Source of the DNA: Bacteroidia bacterium
GTDB taxonomy: Bacteria; Bacteroidota; Bacteroidia; DATLTG01
Length of the DNA stretch: 62,522 nucleotides
Assembly (NCBI GenBank): GCA_039924845.1
Contig: JBDTAC010000010.1
Span: 1 to 62,522 of the forward strand
Reading direction: 5' to 3'
Shown one piece after another: positions 8,489 through 17,517 of this stretch. Position 1 is the first letter of the stretch; each line of letters starts with the position of its first letter. Below the pieces are notes generated by a model. It saw only the letters and a program-made list of their open reading frames with translations, made no database searches and had not been told where the DNA came from. A program made the translations under genes and the position numbers.

Positions 8489-9940
8489 TTAACCCACACT
8501 TCCTTCTAAACTAACTGCTAATAATTTTTGTGCTTCAACGGCAAATTCCATTGGCAGTTTATTTAATACTTCTTTGCAATAACCATTTACTATTAATCCG
8601 ATTGCTTTTTCTGTCGGAATGCCGCGTTGATTGCAATAAAATAATTGATCTTCGCCAATTTTAGAAGTGGTTGCTTCGTGTTCTACAATCGCTGTTTTGT
8701 CTTTTATTTCGATGTACGGAAATGTATGCGCGCCACATTTATCGCCCATTAATAAACTATCACATTGCGAAAAATTACGTGCATTTTTTGCGCCTTTCGA
8801 AATTTTTACCAAACCTCTGTAACTGTTGTTGCTAAAGCCTGCTGAAATTCCTTTCGAGATAATTGTGGAGCGTGTATTTTTTCCGATATGTGTCATTTTT
8901 GTTCCAGTATCCGCTTGCTGATAATTATTGGTAACCGCAACAGAATAAAATTCTCCGACAGAATTGTTTCCTTTCAAAATCACGGAAGGATATTTCCACG
9001 TAATGGCAGAACCGGTTTCTACTTGTGTCCAAGAAATTTTTGCGTTATCGCCCAAACAAATTCCGCGTTTGGTAACGAAATTAAAAACGCCACCTTTCCC
9101 GTTTTTGTCGCCTGGATACCAATTCTGAACAGTTGAATATTTTATCTCACCATTTTTATGCGCAATTAATTCTACCACTGCAGCGTGTAATTGATTCTCA
9201 TCGCGGCTTGGAGCGGTACAGCCTTCCAAATAACTTACATAAGCGTCTTCGTCGGCGATGAGTAAAGTACGCTCAAATTGTCCAGTTCCGGCTGTATTAA
9301 TCCTAAAATAAGTGGATAATTCCATCGGACAACGAACGCCTTTCGGGATGTAGCAAAAAGAACCATCCGTGAAAACGGCAGAATTTAAAGCCGCATAAAA
9401 ATTATCGGTATAAGGAACAACGGTGCCCATATATTTTTTCACCATTTCGGGATGTTCTTGCACAGCTTCGCTGAACGAACAAAAAATAATTCCTTTCTCT
9501 GCCAAGGTTTCTTTAAAAGTAGTTTTCACCGAAACGCTGTCCATCACAATATCAACCGCAATGCGTGATTCAACGCCACTTAAACGTTTTTGTTCTTCTA
9601 TAGAAATACCTAATTTTTCAAATGTTTTTAGTAATTCCGGATCTACTTCATCCAAACTACCAAGTGTTTTTTTAGGTTTTGGAGCCGAATAATAAATAAT
9701 GTTTTGAAAATTGGGTTTGATGTAGGAAACGTGTGCCCAGTTAGGTTCTTCCAATGTAAACCAGTGGCGCAAGGCTTTTAAACGATATTCCAACATCCAT
9801 TCTGGTTCGTTTTTTTTAGCCGAAATAAAACGAATAATATCTTCATTTAAGCCTTTTGGCGCATTGTCTGCTTCAATATCGGTAACGAAACCGTACTTGT
9901 ATTCTTCGTTAATTTTCTCCGCTAATATCTCGTTTGCCAT
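8489..9940 (-). CDS. sufB: SufB Fe-S scaffold subunit
   Basis: A 483-residue SufB, full length. Recognisable blocks include [25 protein letters not shown] region, [42 protein letters not shown] and the C-terminal [20 protein letters not shown]. These are the conserved SufB features, including the Cys and Glu used in cluster assembly. It follows sufA by 6 bases and should be translated from the same message. Confidence 0.96.
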   Translation of the reverse strand: MANEILAEKINEEYKYGFVTDIEADNAPKGLNEDIIRFISAKKNEPEWMLEYRLKALRHWFTLEEPNWAHVSYIKPNFQNIIYYSAPKPKKTLGSLDEVDPELLKTFEKLGISIEEQKRLSGVESRIAVDIVMDSVSVKTTFKETLAEKGIIFCSFSEAVQEHPEMVKKYMGTVVPYTDNFYAALNSAVFTDGSFCYIPKGVRCPMELSTYFRINTAGTGQFERTLLIADEDAYVSYLEGCTAPSRDENQLHAAVVELIAHKNGEIKYSTVQNWYPGDKNGKGGVFNFVTKRGICLGDNAKISWTQVETGSAITWKYPSVILKGNNSVGEFYSVAVTNNYQQADTGTKMTHIGKNTRSTIISKGISAGFSNNSYRGLVKISKGAKNARNFSQCDSLLMGDKCGAHTFPYIEIKDKTAIVEHEATTSKIGEDQLFYCNQRGIPTEKAIGLIVNGYCKEVLNKLPMEFAVEAQKLLAVSLEGSVG

Positions 9941-9946
9941 TTTCTT

Positions 9947-10273
9947 TTATACTGAAAAACTTTCTCCACAACCGCATGTTCTGCTTGCATTTGGATTAAT
10001 AAATACGAATCCTTTTCCGTTCAATCCGCCGGAATAATCCAGTTCTGTTCCGATGAGGTACAAAAAACTTTTTTTATCCACTACTACTTTAATACCTTTG
10101 TCTTCAAACACTTGATCGCCCTCTTTCATCTGGTTATCAAATTCTAATTTATACGATAAACCAGAGCAACCGCCACCTTCTACCCCAACGCGGATAAAAC
10201 TATCCAAAGGATGTTTTTCTTGTTGTATCAAGCTCAGGGCGTGTTGTTTAGCATTTTCTGAAACTGTTATCAT
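9947..10273 (-). CDS. sufA: SufA/IscA-type A-type Fe-S carrier (HesB family)
   Basis: A 108-residue A-type carrier and the first gene of the suf operon. The three conserved cysteines are in GGGCSGLSY (residue ~36) and the C-terminal TCGCGESF. These proteins receive clusters from the SufBCD scaffold and pass them to target enzymes. The operon promoter lies 62-90 bases upstream. Family assignment is secure; SufA, IscA and ErpA cannot be told apart by sequence alone, so the symbol follows context. Confidence 0.92.
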   Translation of the reverse strand: MITVSENAKQHALSLIQQEKHPLDSFIRVGVEGGGCSGLSYKLEFDNQMKEGDQVFEDKGIKVVVDKKSFLYLIGTELDYSGGLNGKGFVFINPNASRTCGCGESFSV

Positions 10274-10310
10274 AACATATTGATTTTCAAATTTATACTC
10301 GCAATTCTTA

Positions 10311-10327
10311 TTTAGATTAAATCTAAA
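10311..10327 (-). promoter_or_regulatory. Perfect dyad, candidate metal-regulator operator of the suf operon
   Basis: TTTAGATT-A-AATCTAAA is a perfect 8+1+8 inverted repeat just downstream of the suf -7 element, where a bound repressor would block initiation or early elongation. The TTTAG...CTAAA arms resemble operators of DtxR/IdeR/MntR-type metalloregulators. The dyad is seen directly; the regulator assignment is inference. Confidence 0.6.
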
Positions 10328-10334
10328 GAGAGTA

Positions 10335-10365
10335 CAAAATTACCTAAAAAGAGGGATACTTGCAA
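10335..10365 (-). promoter_or_regulatory. suf operon promoter
   Basis: On the minus strand a TTG (10363-10365) is followed after 20 bases by TAATTTTG (10335-10342). This matches the Bacteroidota primary sigma consensus TTG-N19/21-TAnnTTTG. Transcription would start near 10328, 55 bases before the sufA ATG. Confidence 0.75.
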
Positions 10366-10425
10366 ATAATTAATAGAGTTTTTTTAAGGAATTTTTGTGT
10401 GAATTAAAATCCCTTTTTTTACTGC

Positions 10426-10493
10426 TCGAAAAATTATTTTTTTGAACGTGCTTTTTTGAAGTAGAAAAACGTGCCTGAAAAATTATTTTTTCA
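10426..10493. repeat. Two copies of the dispersed palindrome
   Basis: Copies at 10426-10445 and 10476-10493 share the core GAAAAATTATTTTTT and lie about 50 bases apart between the divergent suf operon and the VOC gene. Neither sits at a gene end, so a terminator role is unlikely here. Confidence 0.75.
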
Positions 10494-10560
10494 AAGAAGC
10501 AGAAATTATGATTCTAAAAAGAACTATTTTTATGCGTCCAAACTAAAATCTAAAAACATA

Positions 10561-10989
10561 ATGGCACGAATCAATCCTTACCTCACGTTTAACGGCAATT
10601 GCGAACAAGCATTTATTTTTTATCTTTCTGTTTTTGGCGGAAAATTCAAAGATTTTAGTCGTTTCGGAGAATTTTCTCCTATTAAAGGACAAGAACTTCC
10701 AGAAAGTGACTTAAATAAAATAATGCACGTTTCGCTTCCAATTAGTAAAGAAACTATTTTGATGGGCAGCGATGCACTTCCCATACATGGCGCCATTACC
10801 ATTGGTCAGAACTTGTCACTTTCCGTAGATACTGATACGAAAGAAGAAGCAGATAAAATTTTTAACCAACTTGCAAAAGGCGGAAAAATAACTATGCCGA
10901 TTGCTACTACTTTTTGGGGTGCGTATTTCGGAATGTTAATCGATCCATTTGGTATTATTTGGATGGTAAATTACGACGAAAAAAAATAA
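10561..10989 (+). CDS. VOC (glyoxalase/PhnB-like) family protein
   Basis: A 142-residue VOC-superfamily protein. MARINPYLTFNGNCEQAF, the middle MHVSLPISKETILMGSD and the end FWGAYFGMLIDPFGIIWMVN are typical of the PhnB / 3-demethylubiquinone methyltransferase-like group. These bind metal or small ligands; substrates are mostly unknown. The frame is open upstream to 10471, but that part consists of the palindrome copy and has no family match, so ATG at 10561 is the start. It is transcribed alone. Confidence 0.85.
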   Translation: MARINPYLTFNGNCEQAFIFYLSVFGGKFKDFSRFGEFSPIKGQELPESDLNKIMHVSLPISKETILMGSDALPIHGAITIGQNLSLSVDTDTKEEADKIFNQLAKGGKITMPIATTFWGAYFGMLIDPFGIIWMVNYDEKK

Positions 10990-11118
10990 ATATGTAAACA
11001 TTTATAGTTCTATTTACTCCCGAATAGACCTATTTTATTCATCTTCAGAGAAAATAATTTGTTTAAAACGTGTCGGGCGATTGTTAAAAAGAAAAAAAAA
11101 GAGTTCTTTCTTTTTTCG

Positions 11119-11126
11119 TATTTTTG
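11119..11126 (+). promoter_or_regulatory. Candidate -7 element for dnaB
   Basis: TATTTTTG fits TAnnTTTG and lies 80 bases upstream of the dnaB ATG. No TTG at the right distance is visible, so confidence is modest. Confidence 0.4.
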
Positions 11127-11206
11127 AGTAAGAAATTTTTTAAAATCAGTTTTGGTTTATTTGCAGGCACAACGCTGAAAAGACGGAACTATTACATAAA
11201 AACAGC

Positions 11207-12721
11207 ATGAACGAAACTAACGACAAACTAAAAACAGAACAAAAACGCAAATTCACACCTTCTAAATCTTACAATAATTTTTCAGAAACAGGGAAACTTC
11301 CACCACAAGCTGTTGAATTGGAAGAAGCAGTGTTGGGCGCATTAATGCTCGAAAAAGACGCACTCACCAATATAATTGATGTGTTGCAACCAAAAAGTTT
11401 TTACAAAGAAGCGCACGAACGTATTTTTTCTGCCATCCAACAATTATTTATGCGCTCCGAGCCAGTGGATATTTTAACGGTAACCAATCAATTAAAAAAA
11501 ACGGGCGAACTCGATATAGTAGGTGGCGCGTATTACATTACACAACTCACCAATCGCGTGGCATCGGCTGCTAATGCAGAGTTTCATGCGCGGATTATTG
11601 CACAAAAATACATTCAGCGCGAATTGATTCGTGTTTCCACGGATACCATTAAAGATGCGTACGAAGACAGCACCGATGTGTTTGATTTATTAGACACTGC
11701 CGAAAAAAATCTTTTTTCGATTGTGGAAGGAAACATCCGTAAAAATTACGATAAAATGAGCACGCTTATCAACAAAGCGCTCATTCAAATTGATACCGCA
11801 AAAAATTTAAAAACAGGTGTAACAGGCGTTCCTACAGGTTTTACAGAACTCGACAGAGTTACTTCTGGCTGGCAAAAATCTGATTTGTTAATTCTAGCAG
11901 CACGCCCTGGTATGGGTAAAACAGCTTTTGTACTTTCCATCGCGCGCAACGCAGCGATTGATTTTCAAAAGCCAGTAGCTATTTTTTCTTTAGAGATGTC
12001 GTCGATACAGCTCGTAAATAGGCTTATTGCGAGCGAAACGGAATTATCGGCAGATAAATTACGCAAAGGACAATTGGAGCCACACGAATATCAACAACTG
12101 CATGCAAAAATAACACATCTCGCGGAAGCGCCTATTTACATTGATGATACACCGGCTATTTCGGTTTTCGAATTGCGTGCCAAAGCACGACGATTGAAAG
12201 AAAATCATAAAATAGAAATGATCGTAATCGATTATTTGCAATTGATGACGGCTGGAAGCGACAACAATCGCGGAAATCGCGAACAAGAAATTAGTACCAT
12301 TTCGCGTTCCTTAAAAAGTTTAGCGAAGGAATTAGAAATTCCAGTAATTGCACTTTCTCAATTAAGCAGGGCGGTGGAAACGCGCGGTGGTTCTAAGCGT
12401 CCGCAACTTTCCGATTTACGTGAATCGGGAGCGATTGAGCAAGATGCCGATATGGTGATGTTTATTTATCGCCCAGATTATTACGGAATGGAAGGCGAAC
12501 ATCCAGATGCGGTACAAGGCGAAGCGCAAATTATCATTGCGAAACATCGTAATGGAGCCTTGAAGGATGTGAAATTGCGTTTTATTGATCGCTTGGCGAA
12601 ATTTGTGGATGCGCCGTCTGAAGGCAATTACGCGCCTTTGGAACCTTCCAACGATTTTGATCCAACAAACAATATCATTCGCGGTTCGAAAATGAATGAC
12701 ATCGAAGAATCTCCTTTTTAA
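11207..12721 (+). CDS. dnaB: Replicative DNA helicase DnaB
   Basis: A 504-residue hexameric helicase that unwinds DNA at the fork. The N-terminal domain (PPQAVELEEAVLGALML...) covers residues ~30-130. The RecA-like domain follows, with Walker A ARPGMGKTAF near 233, VIDYLQLM (Walker B) near 340, and SQLSRAVETR and LRESGAIEQDADMV near 390-410. No intein is present. It is flanked by unrelated genes and appears to be a single-gene unit. Confidence 0.97.
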   Translation: MNETNDKLKTEQKRKFTPSKSYNNFSETGKLPPQAVELEEAVLGALMLEKDALTNIIDVLQPKSFYKEAHERIFSAIQQLFMRSEPVDILTVTNQLKKTGELDIVGGAYYITQLTNRVASAANAEFHARIIAQKYIQRELIRVSTDTIKDAYEDSTDVFDLLDTAEKNLFSIVEGNIRKNYDKMSTLINKALIQIDTAKNLKTGVTGVPTGFTELDRVTSGWQKSDLLILAARPGMGKTAFVLSIARNAAIDFQKPVAIFSLEMSSIQLVNRLIASETELSADKLRKGQLEPHEYQQLHAKITHLAEAPIYIDDTPAISVFELRAKARRLKENHKIEMIVIDYLQLMTAGSDNNRGNREQEISTISRSLKSLAKELEIPVIALSQLSRAVETRGGSKRPQLSDLRESGAIEQDADMVMFIYRPDYYGMEGEHPDAVQGEAQIIIAKHRNGALKDVKLRFIDRLAKFVDAPSEGNYAPLEPSNDFDPTNNIIRGSKMNDIEESPF

Positions 12722-12758
12722 AAAAATAATTTCTAAGAAATAAATTCAATAAATTCGT

Positions 12759-14027
12759 TTGAAAAAATATTTTTTTATATTGATTTTTCTCGCTGCAACA
12801 ATTGTTTGTAAGGCAAGTTTCATTTTAATTCCGATGGATGATACGCAAAAGAATCAACTTAAATCCTACGGAATTGCCTATTGGGAATTAGAAAATAAAG
12901 TGGAAGTACAGTGGTTGTTAAATTACCGCGGTGGCAGTTTTTTATTTCCGGATAATAAAATTTCAGAAAACGAATGCAACATTCGCGGCGTTTCTTACGA
13001 AGTAATTGCGGATGTGCAAGCCACTGCAATTCTTCAACAAATTGCCGATCCGCAAGTAAATATGGATGCTGTTAAATTAGATAAAGCTCCGAAAATTGCG
13101 GTCTATTCGCCCAAAACAAAATTGCCTTGGGATGATGCTGTTACGCTCGTGCTTACGTATGCTGAAATTCCGTACGATGTTGTGTATGATGATGATGTGT
13201 TGGCAGACAAGTTGCCGCAATACGATTGGTTGCATTTGCATCACGAAGATTTTACTGGACAATACGGAAAGTTTTTTGCTGCTTATAGTAATGCGCCTTG
13301 GTATCAGGAAGAAGTACGTTCTTCCGAAGCAGAGGCTCATAAATTAGGATTTAAAAAAGTATCGGAATTAAAATTAGCAGTGGTTAAAAAAATTCGTGAT
13401 TTTACGGCTGGCGGTGGATTTTTATTTGCGATGTGTTCTGCGCCAGATTCGTACGACATTGCTTTAGCTGCTGATGGCGTGGATATTTGTCAAAGCGTTT
13501 TTGACGGCGATCCTGCTGATCCAGATGCAAATAAAAAATTAGATTACTCTAAAACCTTTGCCTTTACAGGATTTACTTTGGATATGAATTTAGGCGATTA
13601 CGAAAAATCAAACATTGATACTTATTCTATTCGCAGTTCGCAATATCACATTACCGAAGCAAATGATTTTTTTACGTTGTTCGATTATTCCGCCAAATGG
13701 GATCCTGTTCCCACCATGTTGTGCCAAAATTATATGAAATTAATTAAAGGCTTTTGGGGACAAACGGCTGGTTTCAACGAAGCGTATATCAAGCCGGAAG
13801 TGTTGATAATGGGCGAAAATAAAGCTGCTAACGAAGCGCGTTACATACACGGAGATTACGGAAAAGGCACTTGGACTTTTTATAGCGGGCATGATCCGGA
13901 AGCTTATCAACACCGCGTTGGCGACCCTCCAACAGATTTGAATTTACATCCTAACTCACCCGGATACCGCTTGATTCTGAACAATGTTTTGTTTCCCGCA
14001 GCGAAAAGGAAAAAACAGAAAACGTAA
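12759..14027 (+). CDS. Secreted protein of the Bacteroidota 'asparagine synthetase B'-annotated family
   Basis: A 422-residue protein with a signal peptide (MKKYFFILIFLAATIVCKA). The next block, LIPMDDTQKNQLKSYGIAYW, is characteristic of a Bacteroidota family often labelled asparagine synthetase B, a name probably inherited from a weak match. No glutaminase or synthetase active site is visible. The middle part (HLHHEDFTGQYGKF, GGGFLFAMCSAPDSYD) suggests a class I glutamine amidotransferase-like fold. It starts with TTG at 12759; no better start exists before the signal peptide. True activity is unknown. Confidence 0.7.
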   Translation: MKKYFFILIFLAATIVCKASFILIPMDDTQKNQLKSYGIAYWELENKVEVQWLLNYRGGSFLFPDNKISENECNIRGVSYEVIADVQATAILQQIADPQVNMDAVKLDKAPKIAVYSPKTKLPWDDAVTLVLTYAEIPYDVVYDDDVLADKLPQYDWLHLHHEDFTGQYGKFFAAYSNAPWYQEEVRSSEAEAHKLGFKKVSELKLAVVKKIRDFTAGGGFLFAMCSAPDSYDIALAADGVDICQSVFDGDPADPDANKKLDYSKTFAFTGFTLDMNLGDYEKSNIDTYSIRSSQYHITEANDFFTLFDYSAKWDPVPTMLCQNYMKLIKGFWGQTAGFNEAYIKPEVLIMGENKAANEARYIHGDYGKGTWTFYSGHDPEAYQHRVGDPPTDLNLHPNSPGYRLILNNVLFPAAKRKKQKT

Positions 14028-14035
14028 TTTTGGTT

Positions 14036-14056
14036 TTGAAAAATTATTTTTTTGAA
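14036..14056. repeat. Dispersed palindrome copy downstream of a gene
   Basis: TTGAAAAATTATTTTTTTGA lies 8 bases after the preceding stop codon, where it could act as a terminator hairpin. It belongs to the dispersed family. Confidence 0.7.
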
Positions 14057-14098
14057 GACTCCTTTTTAATTTTAGATTTTTATTGAAATAATTACAAT

Positions 14099-14293
14099 AT
14101 GGATAAGCTAAAAGACAAACTGATAAAATACGATTCCGTAATCTGCATTATAGCAGGTATATATGGGTTAAGCGTTCTTTTTTGTTGGAAAACAGGAACA
14201 TCTTTTATGGGAGATGTTGCCGCTGGAATATCAACAATATTGGCTGGAATTTATTTGTTTTTTAGTGCCATTTTTTTGAAAAAAAAGCGCTAA
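14099..14293 (+). CDS. Small two-helix membrane protein
   Basis: A 64-residue protein with two hydrophobic segments (IICIIAGIYGLSVLFCW-like and AAGISTILAGIYLFFSAIFL) and a basic C-terminus (KKKR). No family was recognised. ATG at 14099 follows an AT-rich leader. It may be co-transcribed with the two following small genes. Confidence 0.6.
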   Translation: MDKLKDKLIKYDSVICIIAGIYGLSVLFCWKTGTSFMGDVAAGISTILAGIYLFFSAIFLKKKR

Positions 14294-14328
14294 TAATAAC
14301 AGGCAATTCAAGTTATATTAAAACAAAA

Positions 14329-14487
14329 ATGACAACAACTTCAATAGGACATATTTACAAGGACTATCGAAAGGATCATAAAGGAACGCCTTCCTTTATG
14401 ATTGACTTTTACAATGAGCATTTTATTTTTCTTAACAACATTAAATCATTCTCCGACAGCGAAGAATTAAGCATATCTACAAATTGA
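14329..14487 (+). CDS. 52-residue small protein, translationally coupled to the next gene
   Basis: A short open frame, beginning MTTTSIGHIYKDYRKDHKG. The middle (PSFMIDFYNEHFIFLNN) looks protein-like and there is no membrane segment. Its TGA stop overlaps the ATG of the next gene by one base (TGATG), the usual sign of translational coupling and the main reason to believe it. The function is unknown. Confidence 0.45.
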   Translation: MTTTSIGHIYKDYRKDHKGTPSFMIDFYNEHFIFLNNIKSFSDSEELSISTN

Positions 14488-14984
14488 TGGAAATATTTAA
14501 AAGTGAATTATCTCAAGCTCAAATTATAAAAAAAGGAATAGTAAATACTTTTTTTAAGATATTACTATTCAACCTAATTTGTCTAATTGTAAGTGATTTT
14601 GGAACAAAAAAAAATGAAATTTGGTGGATTTTTAACACTTTGATTATATTACTTATCGGATTAAATGTATTAAAAAAAAGAAATAGAAATGTTCTCAAAA
14701 TAATTTTTAATGAGGATGAAAAAAGCATACACATTGAATACTTAAAATATTTTTTAAAAAAGGAACAAACAGATATTTCTTTTAAGGAATTGGGTTTTTA
14801 TTTTGGACAAAATACTTATGGGCGCGGAGCGTTGACTTTAACACTTGTTTTTTTTAAAAATAGAAAATATTTATTTGAAATTAAATGCATTAGTAACGTA
14901 TGGGATTGGGAAAAAGTAAAAGAAGTACAAGAAAAATTGAAGCTTTTAGCGACAAATCTAAAGTATCCAAACGGTAGTGGGTAG
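14487..14984 (+). CDS. Two-helix membrane protein of unknown function
   Basis: A 165-residue protein with two hydrophobic segments near residues 23-38 (FFKILLFNLICLIVSD) and 45-61 (IWWIFNTLIILLIGLNV), followed by a ~100-residue cytosolic domain rich in Lys and aromatic residues. No family was recognised. The layout resembles small two-TM proteins with a PH-like tail, but this is only a guess. Base composition is more AT-rich than in neighbouring conserved genes, which fits an accessory or recently acquired gene. Confidence 0.6.
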   Translation: MEIFKSELSQAQIIKKGIVNTFFKILLFNLICLIVSDFGTKKNEIWWIFNTLIILLIGLNVLKKRNRNVLKIIFNEDEKSIHIEYLKYFLKKEQTDISFKELGFYFGQNTYGRGALTLTLVFFKNRKYLFEIKCISNVWDWEKVKEVQEKLKLLATNLKYPNGSG

Positions 14985-15036
14985 TGTTTCTATTTGCACC
15001 CAACAAATAATTGACAATGGAGAATTGAAAAAGACC

Positions 15037-15057
15037 TTCGAAAAATTATTTTTTCAA
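15037..15057. repeat. Dispersed palindrome copy
   Basis: Core GAAAAATTATTTTTTC with TTC and AA flanks, in the gap between the small membrane gene and the thioesterase. Read on the minus strand it supplies the codons KK-stop of a gene remnant. Confidence 0.8.
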
Positions 15058-15213
15058 AGCAATTACTTCATCCATTAGTTCGCATAAATTTATTGTGAGA
15101 TTTTTGCGCGAATATTTTTCGATGTGTGTGTTGGTAGTTTGCAAATTATTTTTTTTGTACAAATCGTAATAATTAGAAATTATTTTTTTGAAGCCGTAAA
15201 ATCTTATCTTATT
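15046..15213 (-). pseudogene. Possible remnant of the 3' end of a minus-strand gene
   Basis: On the minus strand 55 sense codons run to a TAA at 15046-15048 with no ATG start. Residues such as NYYDLYKKNNLQTTNTHIE and LCELMDEVIALKK look like a real protein tail. The last codons are formed by the palindrome copy, just as in the intact genes ending at 21629 and 54003. It may be the decayed end of a gene, or chance. No family was recognised. Confidence 0.25.
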
Positions 15214-15229
15214 TCAGCTGATTTTACAA

Positions 15230-15237
15230 TACCTTTG
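15230..15237 (+). promoter_or_regulatory. -7 element of the thioesterase gene
   Basis: TACCTTTG matches TAnnTTTG and lies 32 bases before the ATG at 15269. No clear -33 TTG. Confidence 0.55.
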
Positions 15238-15268
15238 CAACGAAAATTAAAAAACTAATTAGATACTT

Positions 15269-15781
15269 ATGAAATCAAAAACTGCCCAAGAAACGATTGC
15301 TGTTTCTACTCAAATTGTTCTTCCGAATGATACCAATACGCTCGGAAATTTAATGGGTGGACGCTTATTGCATTGGATGGACATTACGGCTGCCATTGCG
15401 GCGCATCGCCTTTGCAGACGAGTAGTGGTAACGGCTTCGGTGAATAATGTAACATTTAGTCATCCGATAAAATTGGCGGATATTGTAACACTCGAAGCAA
15501 AAGTTTCGCGCGCTTTTACTACTGCGATGGAAGTCTTTATTGATGTGTGGGTGGAAAATCACGTAACCGGAATCAAAACAAAATGCAACGAAGCCATTTA
15601 TACATTTGTGGCGGTGGATCAAATGGGAAATCCGATTTCTGTGCCGGAATTGATACCTGAAACGGATTTGGAAAAAGAGCGTTTTGCAGGTGCTTTACGC
15701 AGACGACAATTGAGTTTGATATTTGGTGGAAAAATGAAGCCACACGAAGCTACTGAGCTAAAAGCCTTGTTCGAAAAATAA
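15269..15781 (+). CDS. Acyl-CoA thioesterase (hotdog fold, YciA/BFIT type)
   Basis: A 170-residue single hotdog-domain thioesterase that hydrolyses acyl-CoA in the cytosol. LPNDTNTLGNLMGGRLLHWMD near residues 20-40 holds the catalytic Asn and Asp region of the family. ASVNNVTFSHPIKLADIVTLEAKV follows in the usual order. The stop codon lies within a palindrome copy (15771-15789). The substrate chain length cannot be told. Confidence 0.88.
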   Translation: MKSKTAQETIAVSTQIVLPNDTNTLGNLMGGRLLHWMDITAAIAAHRLCRRVVVTASVNNVTFSHPIKLADIVTLEAKVSRAFTTAMEVFIDVWVENHVTGIKTKCNEAIYTFVAVDQMGNPISVPELIPETDLEKERFAGALRRRQLSLIFGGKMKPHEATELKALFEK

Positions 15782-15826
15782 TTTTTCGAGAGTTGTTTTT
15801 GTGCTTCAAAAAAATAATTTTTCAAG
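15771..15826. repeat. Two dispersed palindrome copies downstream of the thioesterase
   Basis: TCGAAAAATAATTTTTCGA at 15771-15789 overlaps the stop codon, and a second copy with CTTC...CAAG flanks lies at 15804-15826. Either could fold into a terminator-like stem. Confidence 0.8.
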
Positions 15827-15867
15827 GCGCTAAAAACACCTTCCAATTTATCCCGATAAAAAAATTT

Positions 15868-15875
15868 TATCTTTG
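15868..15875 (+). promoter_or_regulatory. -7 element for adk and the downstream gene string
   Basis: TATCTTTG is a strong TAnnTTTG match 33 bases before the adk ATG. It could drive the whole run of packed genes to 21629. Confidence 0.6.
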
Positions 15876-15907
15876 AAGATTCTTAGCATTTAAAAAGAAA
15901 TCTGAGC

Positions 15908-16486
15908 ATGTTGAACATTGTATTATTTGGACCTCCGGGAGCGGGCAAGGGAACGCAATCCGAAAAATTAATTGAAAAATTTCAACTCGTACATTTATCT
16001 ACGGGAGATATTTTACGCGCCGAACGAAAAGCCGGAACTCCGCTCGGACAAAAGGCGCAAGCGTTTATCGAAAAAGGAGAATTGGTACCCGACGAAGTCG
16101 TAATTGGAATGATTGGTTTGCAATTGGCTAAAAATAAAAATGCAAACGGATTTATTTTTGATGGTTTTCCTCGAACTACGGCTCAAGCAGAAGCATTGGA
16201 TAAATTGTTAGCAGAAAATAAATCATCCATAACCTTAATGTTGGCGCTGGAAGTAAACGAATTGGAATTGAAAAAAAGATTGTTGTTGCGCGGAAAAGAT
16301 TCTGGTAGAGCAGACGATCAAAATCCGGAAATTATTCAAAATAGAATTGATGTTTACAATCGAGAAACAGCTCCTGTAAAGGATTTTTACTCGAAGCAAA
16401 ATAAATTTTTCGTCGTTGATGGAATTGGAACGATTGATGAAATTTTCGGAAAATTGAGTGTCGCAATTGAGAAAAATAATAAATAA
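15908..16486 (+). CDS. adk: Adenylate kinase
   Basis: A 192-residue enzyme that converts ATP + AMP to 2 ADP. The P-loop [14 protein letters not shown] starts at residue 8, [10 protein letters not shown] at ~31 and [14 protein letters not shown] at ~84 bind AMP, and the lid region (GRADDQN) lacks the Zn-binding Cys set. It is of the short-lid form, common in Bacteroidota. It begins the string and is 11 bases upstream of obg. Confidence 0.97.
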   Translation: MLNIVLFGPPGAGKGTQSEKLIEKFQLVHLSTGDILRAERKAGTPLGQKAQAFIEKGELVPDEVVIGMIGLQLAKNKNANGFIFDGFPRTTAQAEALDKLLAENKSSITLMLALEVNELELKKRLLLRGKDSGRADDQNPEIIQNRIDVYNRETAPVKDFYSKQNKFFVVDGIGTIDEIFGKLSVAIEKNNK

Positions 16487-16497
16487 AATACATAAAA

Positions 16498-17511
16498 ATG
16501 TCAGATTCGAACTTTGTTGATTATGTGAAAATATGTTGCCGCTCGGGCAAAGGAGGCGCAGGTTCGATGCATTTGCACCGCAGTAAATTAACGGCGAAAG
16601 GTGGTCCAGATGGTGGAGATGGCGGCAGAGGCGGACATATTATCTTAAAAGGCAACAGACAATTGTGGACTTTGATTCATCTAAAATACCGAAAACACGT
16701 AATTGCAGAACCGGGCGGAAGTGGCGGAAGTGCGCTCTGTACGGGTGCTACAGGAAGAGATGAAATATTAGAAGTGCCACTCGGAACGATTATCAGAAAC
16801 GCAGAGACGGGCGAAGTAGAATTTGAAATTACGGAAGACGGTGAAACAATTATCATTGTTCCCGGCGGTCGTGGCGGCAAAGGAAACGATTATTTTAAAA
16901 CGTCTACGATGCAAACTCCGCGTTTCGCACAGCCTGGTGGACCTGGTAGAGATGAATGGAAAATTTTTGAATTAAAAATATTGGCGGATGTAGGATTGGT
17001 GGGCTTTCCGAATGCAGGAAAATCAACGTTACTTTCTGTAGTATCTGCGGCAAAACCGGAGATTGCGAATTATCCTTTTACCACGCTGGTTCCGAATCTA
17101 GGAATTGTTTCGTATCGTGATGAAAAATCTTTTGTAATGGCGGATATTCCTGGAATTATTGAAGATGCCCATCTCGGGAAGGGCCTCGGAATGCGTTTTT
17201 TGAGACACATCGAGCGCAACTCTTCTTTGCTTTTTATGGTTCCGGCAGATAGTCCGGACATTGTAGCGGAATATAAAATTTTATTGAACGAATTAAAACA
17301 ATACAACCCGGAATTGCTCGACAAGAAAAGAGTTTTAGCGATTTCTAAATGCGATTTATTGGATGCAGAGTTGATGAAAGAATTGAAAAAAGAAACAAAG
17401 TCAAAATTCCCAGATAAAAAAAATGTGCCGATTGTGTATATTTCTTCTCAGGCACAACAAGGGATTACGGAACTAAAAGATGTGTTGTGGGAACAAATGA
17501 ATAAGTCATAA
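16498..17511 (+). CDS. obg: Obg/CgtA ribosome-assembly GTPase
   Basis: A 337-residue GTPase. The glycine-rich N-terminal Obg fold ([39 protein letters not shown]) spans ~1-158. The G domain has [13 protein letters not shown] near 166, [22 protein letters not shown] and SKCDLLD. Obg acts in late 50S assembly and stress signalling. The adk-obg order is common. The variable C-terminal domain is absent, as in many Bacteroidota. Confidence 0.96.
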   Translation: MSDSNFVDYVKICCRSGKGGAGSMHLHRSKLTAKGGPDGGDGGRGGHIILKGNRQLWTLIHLKYRKHVIAEPGGSGGSALCTGATGRDEILEVPLGTIIRNAETGEVEFEITEDGETIIIVPGGRGGKGNDYFKTSTMQTPRFAQPGGPGRDEWKIFELKILADVGLVGFPNAGKSTLLSVVSAAKPEIANYPFTTLVPNLGIVSYRDEKSFVMADIPGIIEDAHLGKGLGMRFLRHIERNSSLLFMVPADSPDIVAEYKILLNELKQYNPELLDKKRVLAISKCDLLDAELMKELKKETKSKFPDKKNVPIVYISSQAQQGITELKDVLWEQMNKS

Positions 17512-17517
17512 AAAGAG

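Noticed and set aside
10471-10560. Extended N-terminus of the VOC protein
   Set aside because: The extra 30 codons consist of a palindrome copy and spacer, and the family N-terminus matches ATG 10561.
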